Part shown: in pieces, positions 54,393 to 64,000 of the stretch
How the letters are laid out: each line of letters starts with the position of its first letter
How positions within the stretch are numbered: position 1 is the first letter of the stretch
Assembly (NCBI RefSeq): GCF_002865645.1
Contig: NW_020194589.1
Location: forward strand, 2,269,750 to 2,333,749
DNA length: 64,000 bases
DNA from: Hyaloscypha bicolor E
Lineage: Eukaryota; Ascomycota; Leotiomycetes; Helotiales; Hyaloscyphaceae
Direction: 5' to 3'
Translations under genes and position numbers: made by a program
Notes under the pieces: generated by a model
Database searches by the model: none
What the model saw: the letters and a program-made list of their open reading frames with translations, nothing else
What the model was told of the DNA's origin: nothing

Positions 54393-55304
54393 ATGGAGCA
54401 TCCACCTCTCTGTCCTCAATTGTATACCTCCAAAAAAGCTCGTAGTCTCTCTCCCAAGTCTGCCAAGAACATCAGCGTCGCCTTAATCCAGGATGAAAAC
54501 CTTCGAAGCGTCGAACGATCCTTCCATCTCTTCCCTAAGTTCCCACCTGAACTCCGCCTGAGAATCTGGAAGCACGCCATTGTAGCTATTGGCGGCCGCA
54601 TCGTCTGTCTCCAACCGACCGCTAAGGACATGGTTCCCGGAGTTCTTCATGCTAGCCGCGAGTCACGTAAAGAAGCCAAGAAAACGTTCTCAATCGTCAA
54701 GAGCAGCCAGCCGGCTCTCCTTTTTACGCTCTTCATCAACTATGCGAAGGACACAATCTACTTAAACCGGTGGTTTATGGATCCCGCAAAGGAATGCTAC
54801 CCCTCGGTTGCCCACGGCGCTATTCATTTTTACAAGGGTGTCATGAAGGAAGTGAAGGTACTTGCTATGAATCTTGGGGATCTGTACTACCTCACATCTT
54901 CATATCGAGGAGGAAAGCGCGACTTATGGGAGTTGTTACATGAGAATTGCCCAAACCTCAATATGGTCAAATTAGTCATCGACGGTCCCGTGAAGGGTAG
55001 AACCAATATTCAGTTCCGCCGACTACTCCAGAGTTCGAATTGCAATCGTTCGGAGTTCTTCAATAGGCATAAAAACCTCTGCTATGTGATGGCGAGTCTG
55101 GTCACAGCTGGGGACAAGGGGTTTTGCAAAAGCGTGAGTAGGGCTCTCGTGAGCATTGACCAAACGAAGAAGCTGCCCATGAAGGATGGAGAGAAGGGAA
55201 ACAAGGATGGCCAGGGGGTTTATGATTCTTACGGCATCGCTCACGTTCCGATGCGTTGGGTAAGTAAAGCAAGCCTTCCTGCGGCTGCTGGTTCTGGGCA
55301 GTGA
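54393..55304 (+). CDS. 2EXR-domain protein
   Basis: Family abundant in leotiomycetes and other ascomycetes; function unknown. 303 residues as a single exon. The 2EXR signature FHLFPKFPPELRLRIWKHAI is at about residues 44-63, followed by HASRESRKEAKKTFSIV. The rest is alpha/beta-rich without further recognised domains. The ATG (AACGCCATGGAG) was chosen over an in-frame TTG 60 nt upstream. A consensus donor (GTAAGT at 55260) and an acceptor (CAG ending 55301) enclose 42 nt with no stop, immediately before the TGA; if spliced the protein would end at MRW (289 residues). Which form is made cannot be decided from sequence. Confidence 0.75.
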   Translation: MEHPPLCPQLYTSKKARSLSPKSAKNISVALIQDENLRSVERSFHLFPKFPPELRLRIWKHAIVAIGGRIVCLQPTAKDMVPGVLHASRESRKEAKKTFSIVKSSQPALLFTLFINYAKDTIYLNRWFMDPAKECYPSVAHGAIHFYKGVMKEVKVLAMNLGDLYYLTSSYRGGKRDLWELLHENCPNLNMVKLVIDGPVKGRTNIQFRRLLQSSNCNRSEFFNRHKNLCYVMASLVTAGDKGFCKSVSRALVSIDQTKKLPMKDGEKGNKDGQGVYDSYGIAHVPMRWVSKASLPAAAGSGQ

Positions 55305-55549
55305 GGCAGACATCGGGGTGAACGCACATAATATGTCGAGAAGAGCAAGGTCAGCTTTGACTTCAAGACCTCGTTGGCTTTTCTAAATAGTAGACTGTAT
55401 GACTTGGGCAGAATACAATCATTCTGTACTAGTACCCCAATTCCTGAAGCATTGCACCGAGACCAAGCAGAAAAACGAGAATACACAAAGACAATGCAAC
55501 AATGCAACAATGCTCGCATGCAAACATAAATACACTACGATTCGACTAC

Positions 55550-56617
55550 TCAATAAGTAGCAGCAAGTCTCTGCACCAAGTAGTCCCCCGAGTTAATCGG
55601 CTCATACTTCTTCGGACCCTTCTCCCCTCCGTAGGTTCCCTGAATTGCCTCAATCATCCGATCGAAATTCGGGTTACAAAAGTAGGCACAACTGTACCTT
55701 GCCGGATGGACATCCCCAACCTCCGGCGCAGGAGGTTCCACTACTCTATGCAACGTGCTCTTAATTGTATCATTACTCCATCTGGCCAACAAATCCCCCG
55801 CATTAATCACCACCGTCCCCGGAATAGGAATAGCATCAACGAATGTCCCATCCGGACTCTTAACCTGCAGCCCACCCCTATTATCCTGAAATAACAAGGT
55901 AATCGATCCATAATCCGTATGCTCGCCCGCCCTTACCTGCAGCTTATTGTTCTTAAACACATCCTTCTTCACTTCCGGATAATGCAGCAGCCGCAACGTA
56001 TTATCTCCAACATCCGTATACCCATCAAAATAGCCTTCTTCTAGTCCCATCCCCACAGCTATGGCCCGCATAACCTCGATATGCAGCACCTTGCACTGGT
56101 CATGGAACTTCAGCATTGTTTCTTTGAACTCCTTTGCTGCTTCATCCCCGCTGGGCCAGTTGTTAGGCGTTCCTTCTGCCCCTTCTCTCCCAATTTCAAA
56201 ACTCTCTTTCAAATCTGGGGCTTGGCCTCGAATTGCCTCGACAGCATCTTTATCGGTGAGAATGGAGACCTTTTCGCGGCCGTGGGAGACATAGCCCCTG
56301 TTTGATTCAGGGGTTGTCCAGCCTACGGCTTCCTTTTCGAGTTGAGGCCTGTCGAAGAATTTGGCGGAGGTGGAGAAGACGTGTGAGACTGTGGGGAGGG
56401 GGATCGAGTGGTTGGTTAGGTAGATGAAGCCTGCATTTTGGAAGCCTTTGAGTATGAATTCAGCGGCTTGTGTCCGTTCGGCTGTAGTGCCGTTGAGGAA
56501 GAGAGAGAAATCAACGAGCTGTGACAGCGGTGTTATTATCTTCGTTGTCATATCAGGGAATATGCTTACTGGGATGAACAAGTTGTCTTTTTCAACAGCG
56601 CTCGCCTGTGGTGCCAT
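55550..56617 (-). CDS. Thymine 7-hydroxylase-like Fe(II)/2-oxoglutarate dioxygenase
   Basis: Likely oxidises the thymine methyl group stepwise to 5-carboxyuracil (iso-orotate). Two exons, 56617-56570 and 56518-55550, give 338 residues. The iron facial triad is H216-x-D218 (in GEHTDYGSITLLFQD) and H273 (STLHRVVEPP); the 2-oxoglutarate arginine is R290 (PARYSCAYFCNPN). The blocks GWTTPESNRGY, ESFEIGRE, CKVLHIEVMRAIAVGMG, LLARWSNDTIKS and the end YLVQRLAATY agree with fungal thymine dioxygenase rather than with the wider isopenicillin-N-synthase family. The 51-nt intron is a multiple of three without a stop, so an unspliced form would also be open; splicing gives the canonical IPLVDFSLF. The divergent neighbour encodes the next enzyme, which supports the assignment. 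Confidence 0.87.
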   Translation of the reverse strand: MAPQASAVEKDNLFIPVSIFPDMTTKIITPLSQLVDFSLFLNGTTAERTQAAEFILKGFQNAGFIYLTNHSIPLPTVSHVFSTSAKFFDRPQLEKEAVGWTTPESNRGYVSHGREKVSILTDKDAVEAIRGQAPDLKESFEIGREGAEGTPNNWPSGDEAAKEFKETMLKFHDQCKVLHIEVMRAIAVGMGLEEGYFDGYTDVGDNTLRLLHYPEVKKDVFKNNKLQVRAGEHTDYGSITLLFQDNRGGLQVKSPDGTFVDAIPIPGTVVINAGDLLARWSNDTIKSTLHRVVEPPAPEVGDVHPARYSCAYFCNPNFDRMIEAIQGTYGGEKGPKKYEPINSGDYLVQRLAATY

Positions 56618-56963
56618 CCTGTTCTACAAGCTTCACTGCCAACGCTATGGCGATTCTTGTAGTCTGAGGAAGTTTTGGGAAGCTGTCCTTGAAATATCGA
56701 TCAAGATCTTATGATCTGATATGCGGATACAGCCGCTCTCCGGCTGTTCAGCCTCGAGCCAAGCGGGTCGTCGTTGAAAAAGGCAGGCGGCTGGGGCTTG
56801 GCCAGGGGGTGAGATAACAAAGCGGGGCACGATAAGCGCCGCGGGGCAACAAAATTACCAATTAGGAAAAGCTAACCGTGCCTGTCCTACCGACATCACG
56901 AGCTTCAATATAACATCTTCTTCCTCTCTTTACTCCGGCATCTGGCGACTAAGTTGGAACGAG
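56618..56963. promoter_or_regulatory. Shared divergent promoter of the thymine-salvage pair
   Basis: 346 bp between the two outward-facing ATGs. Two patches could be regulator sites: CGGATACAGCCGCTCTCCGG (56725-56744, CGG triplets facing inward) and GATAAGCGCCGCGG (56830-56843), which includes a GATA core. GATA sites (also GATAAC at 56812) would fit nitrogen-catabolite control. This is inference. Confidence 0.5.
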
Positions 56964-58061
56964 ATGGCGTCCGCTAAATCCCCCGTCGTGGACATTCACA
57001 CCCATGTCTACCCACCCTCCTACATCAAGCTCCTAAAATCCCGCTCCAGCATCCCCTATATCCGCTCCTTCCCTCCATCTCCCGCTCTCCGCCTTGTCAT
57101 TCTACCGGCTGAAGACACAGAGAGCACTTCGCGAGGACGTCCAGTGGGGCCGGAGTATTACGACATCAACAAGAAAATCGAGTTCATGGACACGCACTCC
57201 ATCGACATCTCCGTCATCTCTCTTGCAAATCCATGGTTAGACTGGGTCCCAGCAGCCGAGGCGGCAAAAGCAGCAGGAAGGATTAACAGTGAGGTCAATG
57301 AAGAATGTGGAAAGTTTCCGGGAAGGTTATTTGCGTTTGGGACTTTGCCATTGAGTGGTGGGAAGGATATCATTGTCACGGAGATTGCAAGATTGAAGGA
57401 GCTGAAATATATGAGGGGAATTATTCTCGGAACTACAGGGCTTGGGAAGGGGCTGGATGATCCAGAACTGCTTCCCATTTTCCAAGCTCTACAGGATGCG
57501 GAGCTACCGATTTTCTTGCATCCGCATTATGGGTTGCCCGGGTCGGTATGGGGAGAGAGGGCGAGTGATTATGGGCATGTGCTACCACTTGCTCTGGGAT
57601 TCCCACTCGAGACTTCGATTGGGGTCACTAGAATGATACTGTCTGGTGTTTTTGAGAAGGTTCCAGATTTGCAGATGATCTTGGCTCATTCTGGAGGAAC
57701 TCTACCTTTCTTGGCTGGAAGGATCGAGTCTTGCATCGAGCACGATGCTCATTTGAAGGCAGAGGGGAAACTGGGCAAAAGGAGAAAGACAGTATGGGAT
57801 ATCTTAAAGAAGAACATCTACTTAGATGCAGTGATCTACGGCGAGATTGGACTGAAGGCTGCGATACAAGCAAGTGGGGAGGACAGAGTCATGTTTGGGA
57901 CAGACCATCCGTTTTTCCCGCCACTGGACGAAGAGGGAGGGAAATGGTTGAGCGTTGAGACCAACTATGAAGCAATCAAGTCAGCACTGGGAAGTGGGAG
58001 TGAAGAAGCAAAGGGTGCTTTGGGAGGAAATGCCATTAGGGTGCTGAACCTAAGAGTATGA
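56964..58061 (+). CDS. Iso-orotate (uracil-5-carboxylate) decarboxylase-like amidohydrolase
   Basis: Metal-dependent decarboxylase of the ACMSD/amidohydrolase superfamily; proposed to convert 5-carboxyuracil to uracil. Single exon, 365 residues. Metal ligands: DIHTH near the N-terminus (D10, H12, H14), FLHPHYG (about 186), the LAHSGGT histidine (about 240), and FGTDHPFF (Asp about 314). The blocks RGIILGTTGLGKGLDD, YGHVLPLALGFPLET and HSGGTLPFLAGRIESCI resemble what I recall of characterised fungal iso-orotate decarboxylase more than ACMSD itself. There is no targeting signal, so it is probably cytosolic. Divergent from the thymine 7-hydroxylase-like gene. Alternatives in the superfamily (ACMSD, gamma-resorcylate decarboxylase) are less likely because of that partner. 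Confidence 0.87.
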   Translation: MASAKSPVVDIHTHVYPPSYIKLLKSRSSIPYIRSFPPSPALRLVILPAEDTESTSRGRPVGPEYYDINKKIEFMDTHSIDISVISLANPWLDWVPAAEAAKAAGRINSEVNEECGKFPGRLFAFGTLPLSGGKDIIVTEIARLKELKYMRGIILGTTGLGKGLDDPELLPIFQALQDAELPIFLHPHYGLPGSVWGERASDYGHVLPLALGFPLETSIGVTRMILSGVFEKVPDLQMILAHSGGTLPFLAGRIESCIEHDAHLKAEGKLGKRRKTVWDILKKNIYLDAVIYGEIGLKAAIQASGEDRVMFGTDHPFFPPLDEEGGKWLSVETNYEAIKSALGSGSEEAKGALGGNAIRVLNLRV

Positions 58062-58509
58062 CCAATGCCATCATTTCCGATACCCAGGACCTGGCCAGTT
58101 CGTGGGAAGGAAAGACCCAGAACTCCATATACACCCAATATATCCAACATGGCCTGCTCTGTTGTGATTGAAGCGATCTTATCGAAAGCCTACTGAAGTT
58201 AGTAATCCGGAATGTCCCTTTTGTTTTGGTACTTACTACAATATTTGATCTATGTTCTCTCGCTCACCACTTTACGTTTTATTGAGATTCATGACCTTCG
58301 CCTTCAATTGCCGTTGTGGCGGGCTGCCTTGAGACTGATTCTTCCGATGAGCAAATCTCACTCCAATCTCAATCAAGTCTCCGTATTGTGAAACTTTCCT
58401 CTGTAAAGGAGGATATCCGCCAACAAACATCAAAGTCCCCCAAACTGGGGAACTTGCTCAGATACTTTTTTATCTCGTTCCGGTCCCAATACTGTATGCT
58501 TTGGGGATC
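58062..58509. other. Intergenic 3' flank
   Basis: The 3' sequence of the decarboxylase gene and of the following minus-strand gene. Nothing recognised. Confidence 0.5.
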
Positions 58510-59100
58510 TTAATGCCAAGTACGGCCGAGTGCGACTCTTTTGGCACGCCTAAACCAATCTGTATACTCATGGTAATGCTCCTCGAACGACACGCACTTC
58601 GGAACAAAGACAATATCCAGTCGAAATTGAGGGGTATGGTGAAACAGTTCGCGCCATCTTTTCTGTAGTTCAACAGTTTCATGGGTGGATTTGGAAATTT
58701 CGAATGTCCTAAGCTACATGGGACATTGACCGATGGTGACCCTTGAGTGGTCAGAATGGCTATGAGTTCATTCCAAGATACTGGAATTTCCTTGGATGCA
58801 TGGAACAATGAGATCAAGTCGGACATCAACCGCTTGGGAGATTTCTGACGCCCGTGGACGTCAGCAATATGACGGCCGAGATCCAGTCGACTTGTAGGGG
58901 AAATATGTTGTTGTAAATGGGAAGTCGGATGTTGTGGTTGAGGTTGATCTGAACTTGTTGATGTGAATTCAACTTCGAATGATCGGCATTGGCGAAAGCG
59001 ACGAAGTGATGAAGTCAGTTGTTTAAGTTTCAGGTCGAGGTTGATTTGGGAAATCAAATTACAGAATGCTCTTTTGAAATGACTATTAGATTTTAAGGCG
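58510..59100 (-). pseudogene. Hypothetical gene, frame broken and start missing
   Basis: Two natural-looking reading frames meet. Upstream (59100 to about 58720): FKRAFCNLISQINLDLKL, SSLRRFRQCRSFEVEFTS and IPVSWNELIAILTTQG, open without any ATG back to a stop near 59110. Downstream (about 58700-58510), in a different frame: KRWRELFHHTPQFRLDIV, FVPKCVSFEEHYHEY and RRAKRVALGRTWH before TAA. A 34-nt GT-AG segment (gtcaccatcgg...gcttag) could join them but is shorter than any intron in this window. Family not recognised; the second piece resembles short motifs at the end of fungal hypothetical proteins. Confidence 0.45.
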
Positions 59101-59216
59101 AGACAAAATGATGAATCTCAGACAAGTTATAGTTAACTGTCTAAAATTTCTGCTTTAAGCTAAATCGAAGCAATTCTCTCTCGTCCTTTGCGAAATATGC
59201 AAAGAGACACCCCATT

Positions 59217-60949
59217 TTAAGCAATCATATCCCAGCCAATTATGCCCCATACAGATTGTACCAGCCATTCCGATCCATACTTCTCTGCTTGATCATCCAC
59301 CTCAAATTGTACGTCTACCTCCTCTATCGGTGGCGTGGGTAATCTCAAACTCTCCAAACCGGGTCCTCCTACAGCACAATTCACCAATGTACTCTGCAAC
59401 AGCTTCTTGGCTTTGGAAAGCAAGTCGCTAGAAAGGGCTAATGACAGAGTGGAACTAACGGGAGGTGTTTTCATACTTGAATTGGAATTTCCTGCAGCCA
59501 GCACCTGGGCAATCAGTTCCCTCCTTTTCGACCCTCCCACCGCAGCCTGCAGGATCTGGACCATGTACCGAGAGTCATGATGGATATTTCCACAGGGTAT
59601 TTGATCATCGACTTTTGAGATATTTCCGGGATTATCTGATGTAGCGACGTGCTCAGCAAATATGACCTCCGAGACCAGACGTCCAGTTTGTTCCAGAACG
59701 CAAAAGAGAATTCCTTCCAGTAAATCGGCATGCCCAGGTTGTCCGAATATCCACTCAATACCTAAGGCAATAGAAGTGAGGGAGTTCGCCAAAGACTTTG
59801 TCGCAATGTATTCTCGCTCTTCCATCCTGCTACGCTTGTTTCTTGGTCTTTGGCGCTCTTGAACAGTTTCAAACTCCGCCTGCGCGTTTGCCAGGCTATG
59901 AAGGAGACCCAACGCTTTCTTGTAAAACATGACCATTCGATAGACAGTTTCTGGCATCCTCGCTCTTCCGGGAATCGTAACGCACAGCTCGTTCATAGCT
60001 TTGAAGCAAGAGAGGAACGAAGTTTTGACTTGATGCATCATATGCTGAATCAATAATGATGTTCGATGATCTTCACTATCGGTTCTCAGCAGCTTCAAGG
60101 GTAGACAGGTACTGAACAGAGTGGTTTCGAGAAGAGCTAAAGTCTGGAAGATGTTTCTGGCAAGAATATTGACATCACCCAAGGTGGAGGAGTCTTGGGC
60201 GGCCCTTTCCATATTGCTGCGTTGGCGTCCGATGCGGAGAACTGGATTAATTAGCTGAGGGAAGTGCTTGACCGAGTTCCGGGCTTACCAAAGTTACTCA
60301 TGCTAATGCAAATATCTTCTGAAGACGAGAAATCCATGTAACGTTGCTCCTGATATTCTTCTCTGTCCTCCGCAACTGGAGCACACCGCTTCCTCGACCC
60401 TTCAGTGTCCATACGACCGACGTCTCCAGGCTCTGGAAGGAATTGACCGCTCGAAATATGCAGCATATGATGAGTGTACTGGCCGTGTGGAGTTTCGGGA
60501 AGCTTTAGCCCAGCCTGTTCCAGCCTATGAACCTTGTCTTGCAGTGCTTTGTTCTCAAGATGAATCTTGGTATATTGCTCCTTCCAGAAATCACAAGTAT
60601 CAACGAAGCGCAATCCATCAATCGAAACAGGTCTTCCAGTCTTTATGCATTTGCGTAGTTGTTGGCAATACTCTATAGCAGCATCAGCGAGGGAAGCGCC
60701 AGCAGAGCATCTCGACTTACCATGTGTGGAAAGTGCTTCCGGCTTCGCCTTTTGGATGGCAAGAGCAAGTGCTAACTGGCTTTGGGAGAAATGAGTTGCG
60801 ATCTTGGCAGGTGCGGCCTCCTGCGATGATGATGCGGATGCTGTTGCTGGTGGAGCCCTGGAGATCGCGGCTTGGTTTTTTCTGTTGATAGCAGATGTTG
60901 ATGAGGATGTGTAAGGCAGCTTGACGACCAAAGAATTCTGGTCTGCCAT
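59217..60949 (-). CDS. Coiled-coil hypothetical protein
   Basis: Two exons, 60949-60289 and 60241-59217 (intron 47 nt, branch-like GCTAATTAAT), give 561 residues. The N-terminus is Ser/Ala/Thr-rich. Residues 118-150 (DFWKEQYTKIHLENKALQDK onwards) predict a coiled coil. The second half is mostly helical, with many Leu (NIFQTLALLETTLFS; LLIQHMMHQVKTSFLSCF), and ends in acidic and hydrophobic residues. No zinc cluster, kinase or membrane motif is seen. The layout, a basic region and coiled coil followed by a long helical region, resembles fungal regulators with a cryptic DNA-binding domain, but the family is unknown. The start is the only suitable ATG. Confidence 0.75.
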
Positions 60950-62475
60950 TTCCGCAAATTTATATCATGCTCGAAGGGCGCATTGACTGGATAAAGGAGG
61001 AGGAAGGAGGGTTGGATCGAAGTAAACACGCTACCGGCTGGGCGCCAACCAGGCTCATCGGCGGATGGGGAAATCTTTTGACCGAGCCTGATTTCGCTCA
61101 GCTTTATACAATTGAATAAGAGAAATTTCGCAAAACAAACGGTGGTCTTGGACCTACGTAAGTTCGTTTGACAGCATTGACAACAACGCTTTTAACGTCA
61201 CTAACGACTTCGTACGGAAAGAGCCACTGGTAGCCATACGCTTCTGCTCCGTCCGATTCGAAACTTTGCGCTCTGGCATCCTTAGTAAACATGTTGCAGG
61301 TATAATAGTTAGTGACGCATTGGAGAGAGTGCATGGGGTGCTCCGTAATCTCCGTTGCAAGGTGGCGCGTCTAACGCCTCGTTGTAACCTGCTAAGGTGG
61401 GATGTAGAGGAGCCACTGGAAGAACGGCCACAAATCCCGTCTTAGGCGGTCGAGGTGGTTGCTCGTGAGATGAAAATGGTTGCAGTCTCCTATGTGCTAC
61501 AAACAATGTGAGAACCACCCCTCTAGAATATGCTAACTACTCAGCCAAATATACTACACAAACAACTTTTTTTGCTGGTTTTTTTGCTGTGTTTCTTGAA
61601 ATCAATTCTTTAGCGACCTCTCACTTGCTTCTTTCTAGCGCGTGAGGCGATTGAAAATGATATTGCTAGACAATGAATATTCGAGCTGCAAGACAAGATC
61701 ACACGCTTTGGATCATGCCTTGAGAAGCCTCACAACGGAGTTTTTGAAAGATTGAACGAAGACCAGAGGAGGTCGAAGCACGAGTGGCATCATTAAAGCA
61801 ACTCTATGACAGCGATACGGGATCGGATAGCTATGATATTACATGATAGAGCTCCGATCCGATCTGTTTCTTCAAAGCCTAGCCATGAGTGTTACGACCG
61901 GGCGGACAAAATAATGGCAATCAAAAAGTAAAATATCTAGCATCAGAGACCGCCAGGGAACTCACAGGGTCGTGTCGTACTGAGAGTCCCATGTCTTGAA
62001 TTGGAATTACTCCAACGCGGAAGAACCATCTCAGATCCGGCTCAAGGGTGGTGTCTTCGGACACCATTTAAGTAGCTATATAAGCAGGTACTTGCAAATT
62101 CTCACGGAGGCCGACAGCGAAGGCCAGATCAACGCTCATTTGGAAGTTGGTACCAGCTGCAGCAGAATTCAGTTCATTCGACAAACGGGCACCGACTTGG
62201 ATTCTTCCATTTCAGAGAAGGTATCACCGGGAGGCTTGAGGCTTAGTAAAAGTTAGGCATCAGCGGTACCCCCCAGCCCGTACCATCGCATGATGCAAAG
62301 GTAAAGGTGAGTTATATTCATGATTCCCATAGACAGGCAGTGAAGGAAGGAGTGATCATGAAGTTGGTGGAATGAGTCAGCAACTGCACTAGACTGAATT
62401 GGTGCTTCGCGACTAGAAAATCAACTGAACTGCAACACCACTTCACTTTTCTCTAAGACCACATCAACAGTCGGC
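60950..62475. other. Intergenic between the coiled-coil gene and the J-protein gene
   Basis: A minus-strand frame at 61104-61334 (MFTKDARAQSFESDGAEAYG; YQWLFPYEVVSDVKSVVVNA) looks protein-like and could be an exon of a small gene that I cannot complete. The region otherwise has short frames and an Atttttgctgg T-tract near 61567. No RNA gene is recognised. Confidence 0.4.
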
Positions 62476-63399
62476 ATGGCTAACAACGATCTGCTCAAAT
62501 GGGTCACCAGCGATGTCGACTTCTACGAGCTCCTTGGTATCGCGTTTGAGAACTGTTCTGAATCAGAACTCCGTCGCGCATATCGCAAGACAGCGCTGAA
62601 ATACCATCCCGATAAGGTGGGCAAAAATTTCGACCCAGAGAAATACGAACTGTTCCAGGCTGCGAACGATGTACTCAGTGATCCAGAATTGAAGGCGAAG
62701 TACGATGGTCACCGACAAGCCAAGCTCCAAAGACAGAGGGCTAATGAGCTGTTTGAGGGCAAGAGGCGGCAAATGAAGGAGGATCTTGAGGCGCGTGAGC
62801 GAGGCGGAGCCACAGCTGGTGTCAAGAGGTCGAGGGAAGATGATGAGATGCAACAAGAGCTGAGGAAGTTAGCTGAGGAGGGAAGGAAGAGGAGAGCCGC
62901 AAGGGCATCTATGATGGCAGAGACCGCTTCCTCCCCAGCGCCAGTCCCGCGCAAGGAAGCCACACAAGAACCAGTCAAAGAACCAGTCGAAGAACCAACG
63001 AAAGAAGGATCAGCAGCCATAACTGAAGATCAACCCGAAGAAGACGAAATCGAGCGACTAGAACGAAGGATACGGGAAGCTGAGCAGGCCAAAGCAAAGC
63101 GAAAAGCAGAGAAGAAAGCCCGGAAGAGTGGAATCTTTGTCCCTTCTGACTCTCCAGCTGTTCCAGAAGCTGGGCTAAAGATGGCAGACCGAGACACATT
63201 TACACCCATCAAACGCCCCGATATCTTCAAAGGACCGAAAGCTGACGAGAAGCCTTCAGCATCACCGAAATTCTCCTTCTCTCCAAGTACACCCAAGAAG
63301 AATGACTTTGCAGCTACGATGGCTAGATTAAGGGCTGCTGAGAAACAGAGAATAGAGGAAGACATCTTGCAGAAGGAAGCCGCAGAGACTGTGAAGTAA
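62476..63399 (+). CDS. cwf23: J-domain splicing cofactor, DNAJC17/Cwf23-like
   Basis: Hsp40 co-chaperone implicated in spliceosome function. Single exon, 307 residues. J domain at about residues 15-78: [35 protein letters not shown] with the invariant HPD, and [20 protein letters not shown]. It is followed by a basic helix ending [15 protein letters not shown], which matches DNAJC17 and Cwf23 just after the J domain. The remainder is charged, Glu/Lys-rich coiled coil with a disordered linker rich in Pro and Glu. The RRM present in animal DNAJC17 is not recognised here; the C-terminus ends in a short predicted helix. The ATG follows a CACAAG-free CA-rich leader. Prp8 lies on the same window. 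Confidence 0.85.
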   Translation: MANNDLLKWVTSDVDFYELLGIAFENCSESELRRAYRKTALKYHPDKVGKNFDPEKYELFQAANDVLSDPELKAKYDGHRQAKLQRQRANELFEGKRRQMKEDLEARERGGATAGVKRSREDDEMQQELRKLAEEGRKRRAARASMMAETASSPAPVPRKEATQEPVKEPVEEPTKEGSAAITEDQPEEDEIERLERRIREAEQAKAKRKAEKKARKSGIFVPSDSPAVPEAGLKMADRDTFTPIKRPDIFKGPKADEKPSASPKFSFSPSTPKKNDFAATMARLRAAEKQRIEEDILQKEAAETVK

Positions 63400-63563
63400 T
63401 TGTGTACTTTTGGGATATTGAGGCTCATGATAATTTTAGCATGGCGTTGGGGATCCTCAGTTGATTTGCTATACCCTGATTGTAGATTTACAAAATACAA
63501 TTGCAGCCATAGTGCCCGTATCTGAAGTTCCATGTCCCCGTCATTCACCTTGAAGGCATATCT

Positions 63564-64000
63564 CTACTGCTTTGTGAGATGCCATGGAGGCACGAATGCC
63601 TTAACTTTTACTATCTCCTGGCCATCCTCACCATCCAATTCCAGCTTGAACTCATCGCTTTCCTTGTAGCCTCCACCTTCTCCTGATACCTGAACATCAG
63701 TCATAATCTCTAGTCGACAAAGACCCAACCCAATGTTACCAACACCACCCAACCATTTGCCGGCGCTGCGTCCCCTCTTCTTGACCCTTCCAATACTCGT
63801 CTCCCTAGGAATTTTCTCGACACCCAACTGTTTCTCTGGCAGATACTCCAAGATTTCTGGCAAGCTCTCACCAATCCCATAAAGCATAACCGGCAGTACC
63901 CTCTTCCTCACCACGCCCGTATGATGCGTCCTAATCGTCAACTCCTGTCCAACATAGCACCCTTTCCTGTAGTCAATCCCTCCCATAAAATCAATATTGC
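63564..64000 (-). CDS. iba57: IBA57/CAF17 mitochondrial Fe-S assembly factor, 5' end outside window
   Basis: Folate-binding-fold protein that helps assemble [4Fe-4S] clusters in mitochondria (family knowledge). Only the C-terminal 145 residues are in the window; the frame runs off the right edge ([20 protein letters not shown]). The signature KGCYVGQE with the conserved cysteine is present, followed by [15 protein letters not shown] and a C-terminal beta-rich domain ending [13 protein letters not shown]. The M in FMGGID is internal, not a start. The gene is convergent with the J-protein gene, 165 bp away. Confidence 0.93.
   Translation of the reverse strand, partial: NIDFMGGIDYRKGCYVGQELTIRTHHTGVVRKRVLPVMLYGIGESLPEILEYLPEKQLGVEKIPRETSIGRVKKRGRSAGKWLGGVGNIGLGLCRLEIMTDVQVSGEGGGYKESDEFKLELDGEDGQEIVKVKAFVPPWHLTKQ

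Noticed and set aside
44750..61270. tRNA-like GTTCGAA motifs
   Set aside because: Isolated T-loop-like strings without matching acceptor, D and anticodon arms.

Overview
The window is nuclear DNA of a filamentous ascomycete (Pezizomycotina). Genes carry short (about 45-60 nt) GT-AG introns, encode typical fungal housekeeping proteins (Prp8, Rad5, eL34, Atm1, Cox4), and include families common in filamentous ascomycetes (DUF3716, 2EXR, HET). A leotiomycete is plausible, but that is inference. Exon structures were read by hand: splice sites were chosen to join frames that continue a recognised family, so they are predictions. No tRNA, rRNA, CRISPR or intact transposon was recognised.

Layout. 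1-16.3 kb is dense housekeeping: the 3' part of the mitochondrial ABC exporter Atm1 (+), Cox4 (-), a small conserved hypothetical protein (-), a PHO8-type alkaline phosphatase (-), and ribosomal protein eL34 (-) divergent from the 2363-residue spliceosome core Prp8 (+). 16.3-23.8 kb is gene-poor and rich in simple repeats, with one Myb/SANT-like gene (+) in the middle. 23.8-28.7 kb holds a divergent NDUFAF6-like complex I assembly factor (-) and Rad5 (+).

29-38 kb is an accessory, decaying region: a broken MFS permease, a broken FAD monooxygenase, one intact FAD monooxygenase, a broken HSL-type esterase, and fragments of an unrecognised multi-exon gene. 38-42.7 kb shows no gene I can support. 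42.7-50.2 kb carries an alpha-arrestin with PPxY motifs, a DUF3716 protein, a degenerate 22-23 bp tandem array, and a C2H2 zinc-finger protein with an internal 35-residue repeat. 50.2-54.4 kb is AT-rich, with a dead HET-domain gene. 54.4-64 kb holds a 2EXR protein, a divergent pair that looks like thymine 7-hydroxylase and iso-orotate decarboxylase, a frameshifted hypothetical gene, a coiled-coil hypothetical protein, a DNAJC17/Cwf23-type J protein, and the 3' part of an IBA57/CAF17 iron-sulfur assembly factor.

How the genes fit together. Atm1 (start of window) and IBA57 (end) both serve Fe-S biogenesis, and Cox4 and the NDUFAF6-like protein serve respiratory complexes IV and I. Prp8 and the Cwf23-like J protein both belong to the spliceosome. 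The one clear functional pair is thymine 7-hydroxylase with iso-orotate decarboxylase: together they would perform the oxidative and final decarboxylation steps that turn thymine into uracil, from a shared 346 bp intergenic region. The 29-36.6 kb block looks like a former catabolic or secondary-metabolite cluster in which only one monooxygenase is still open.
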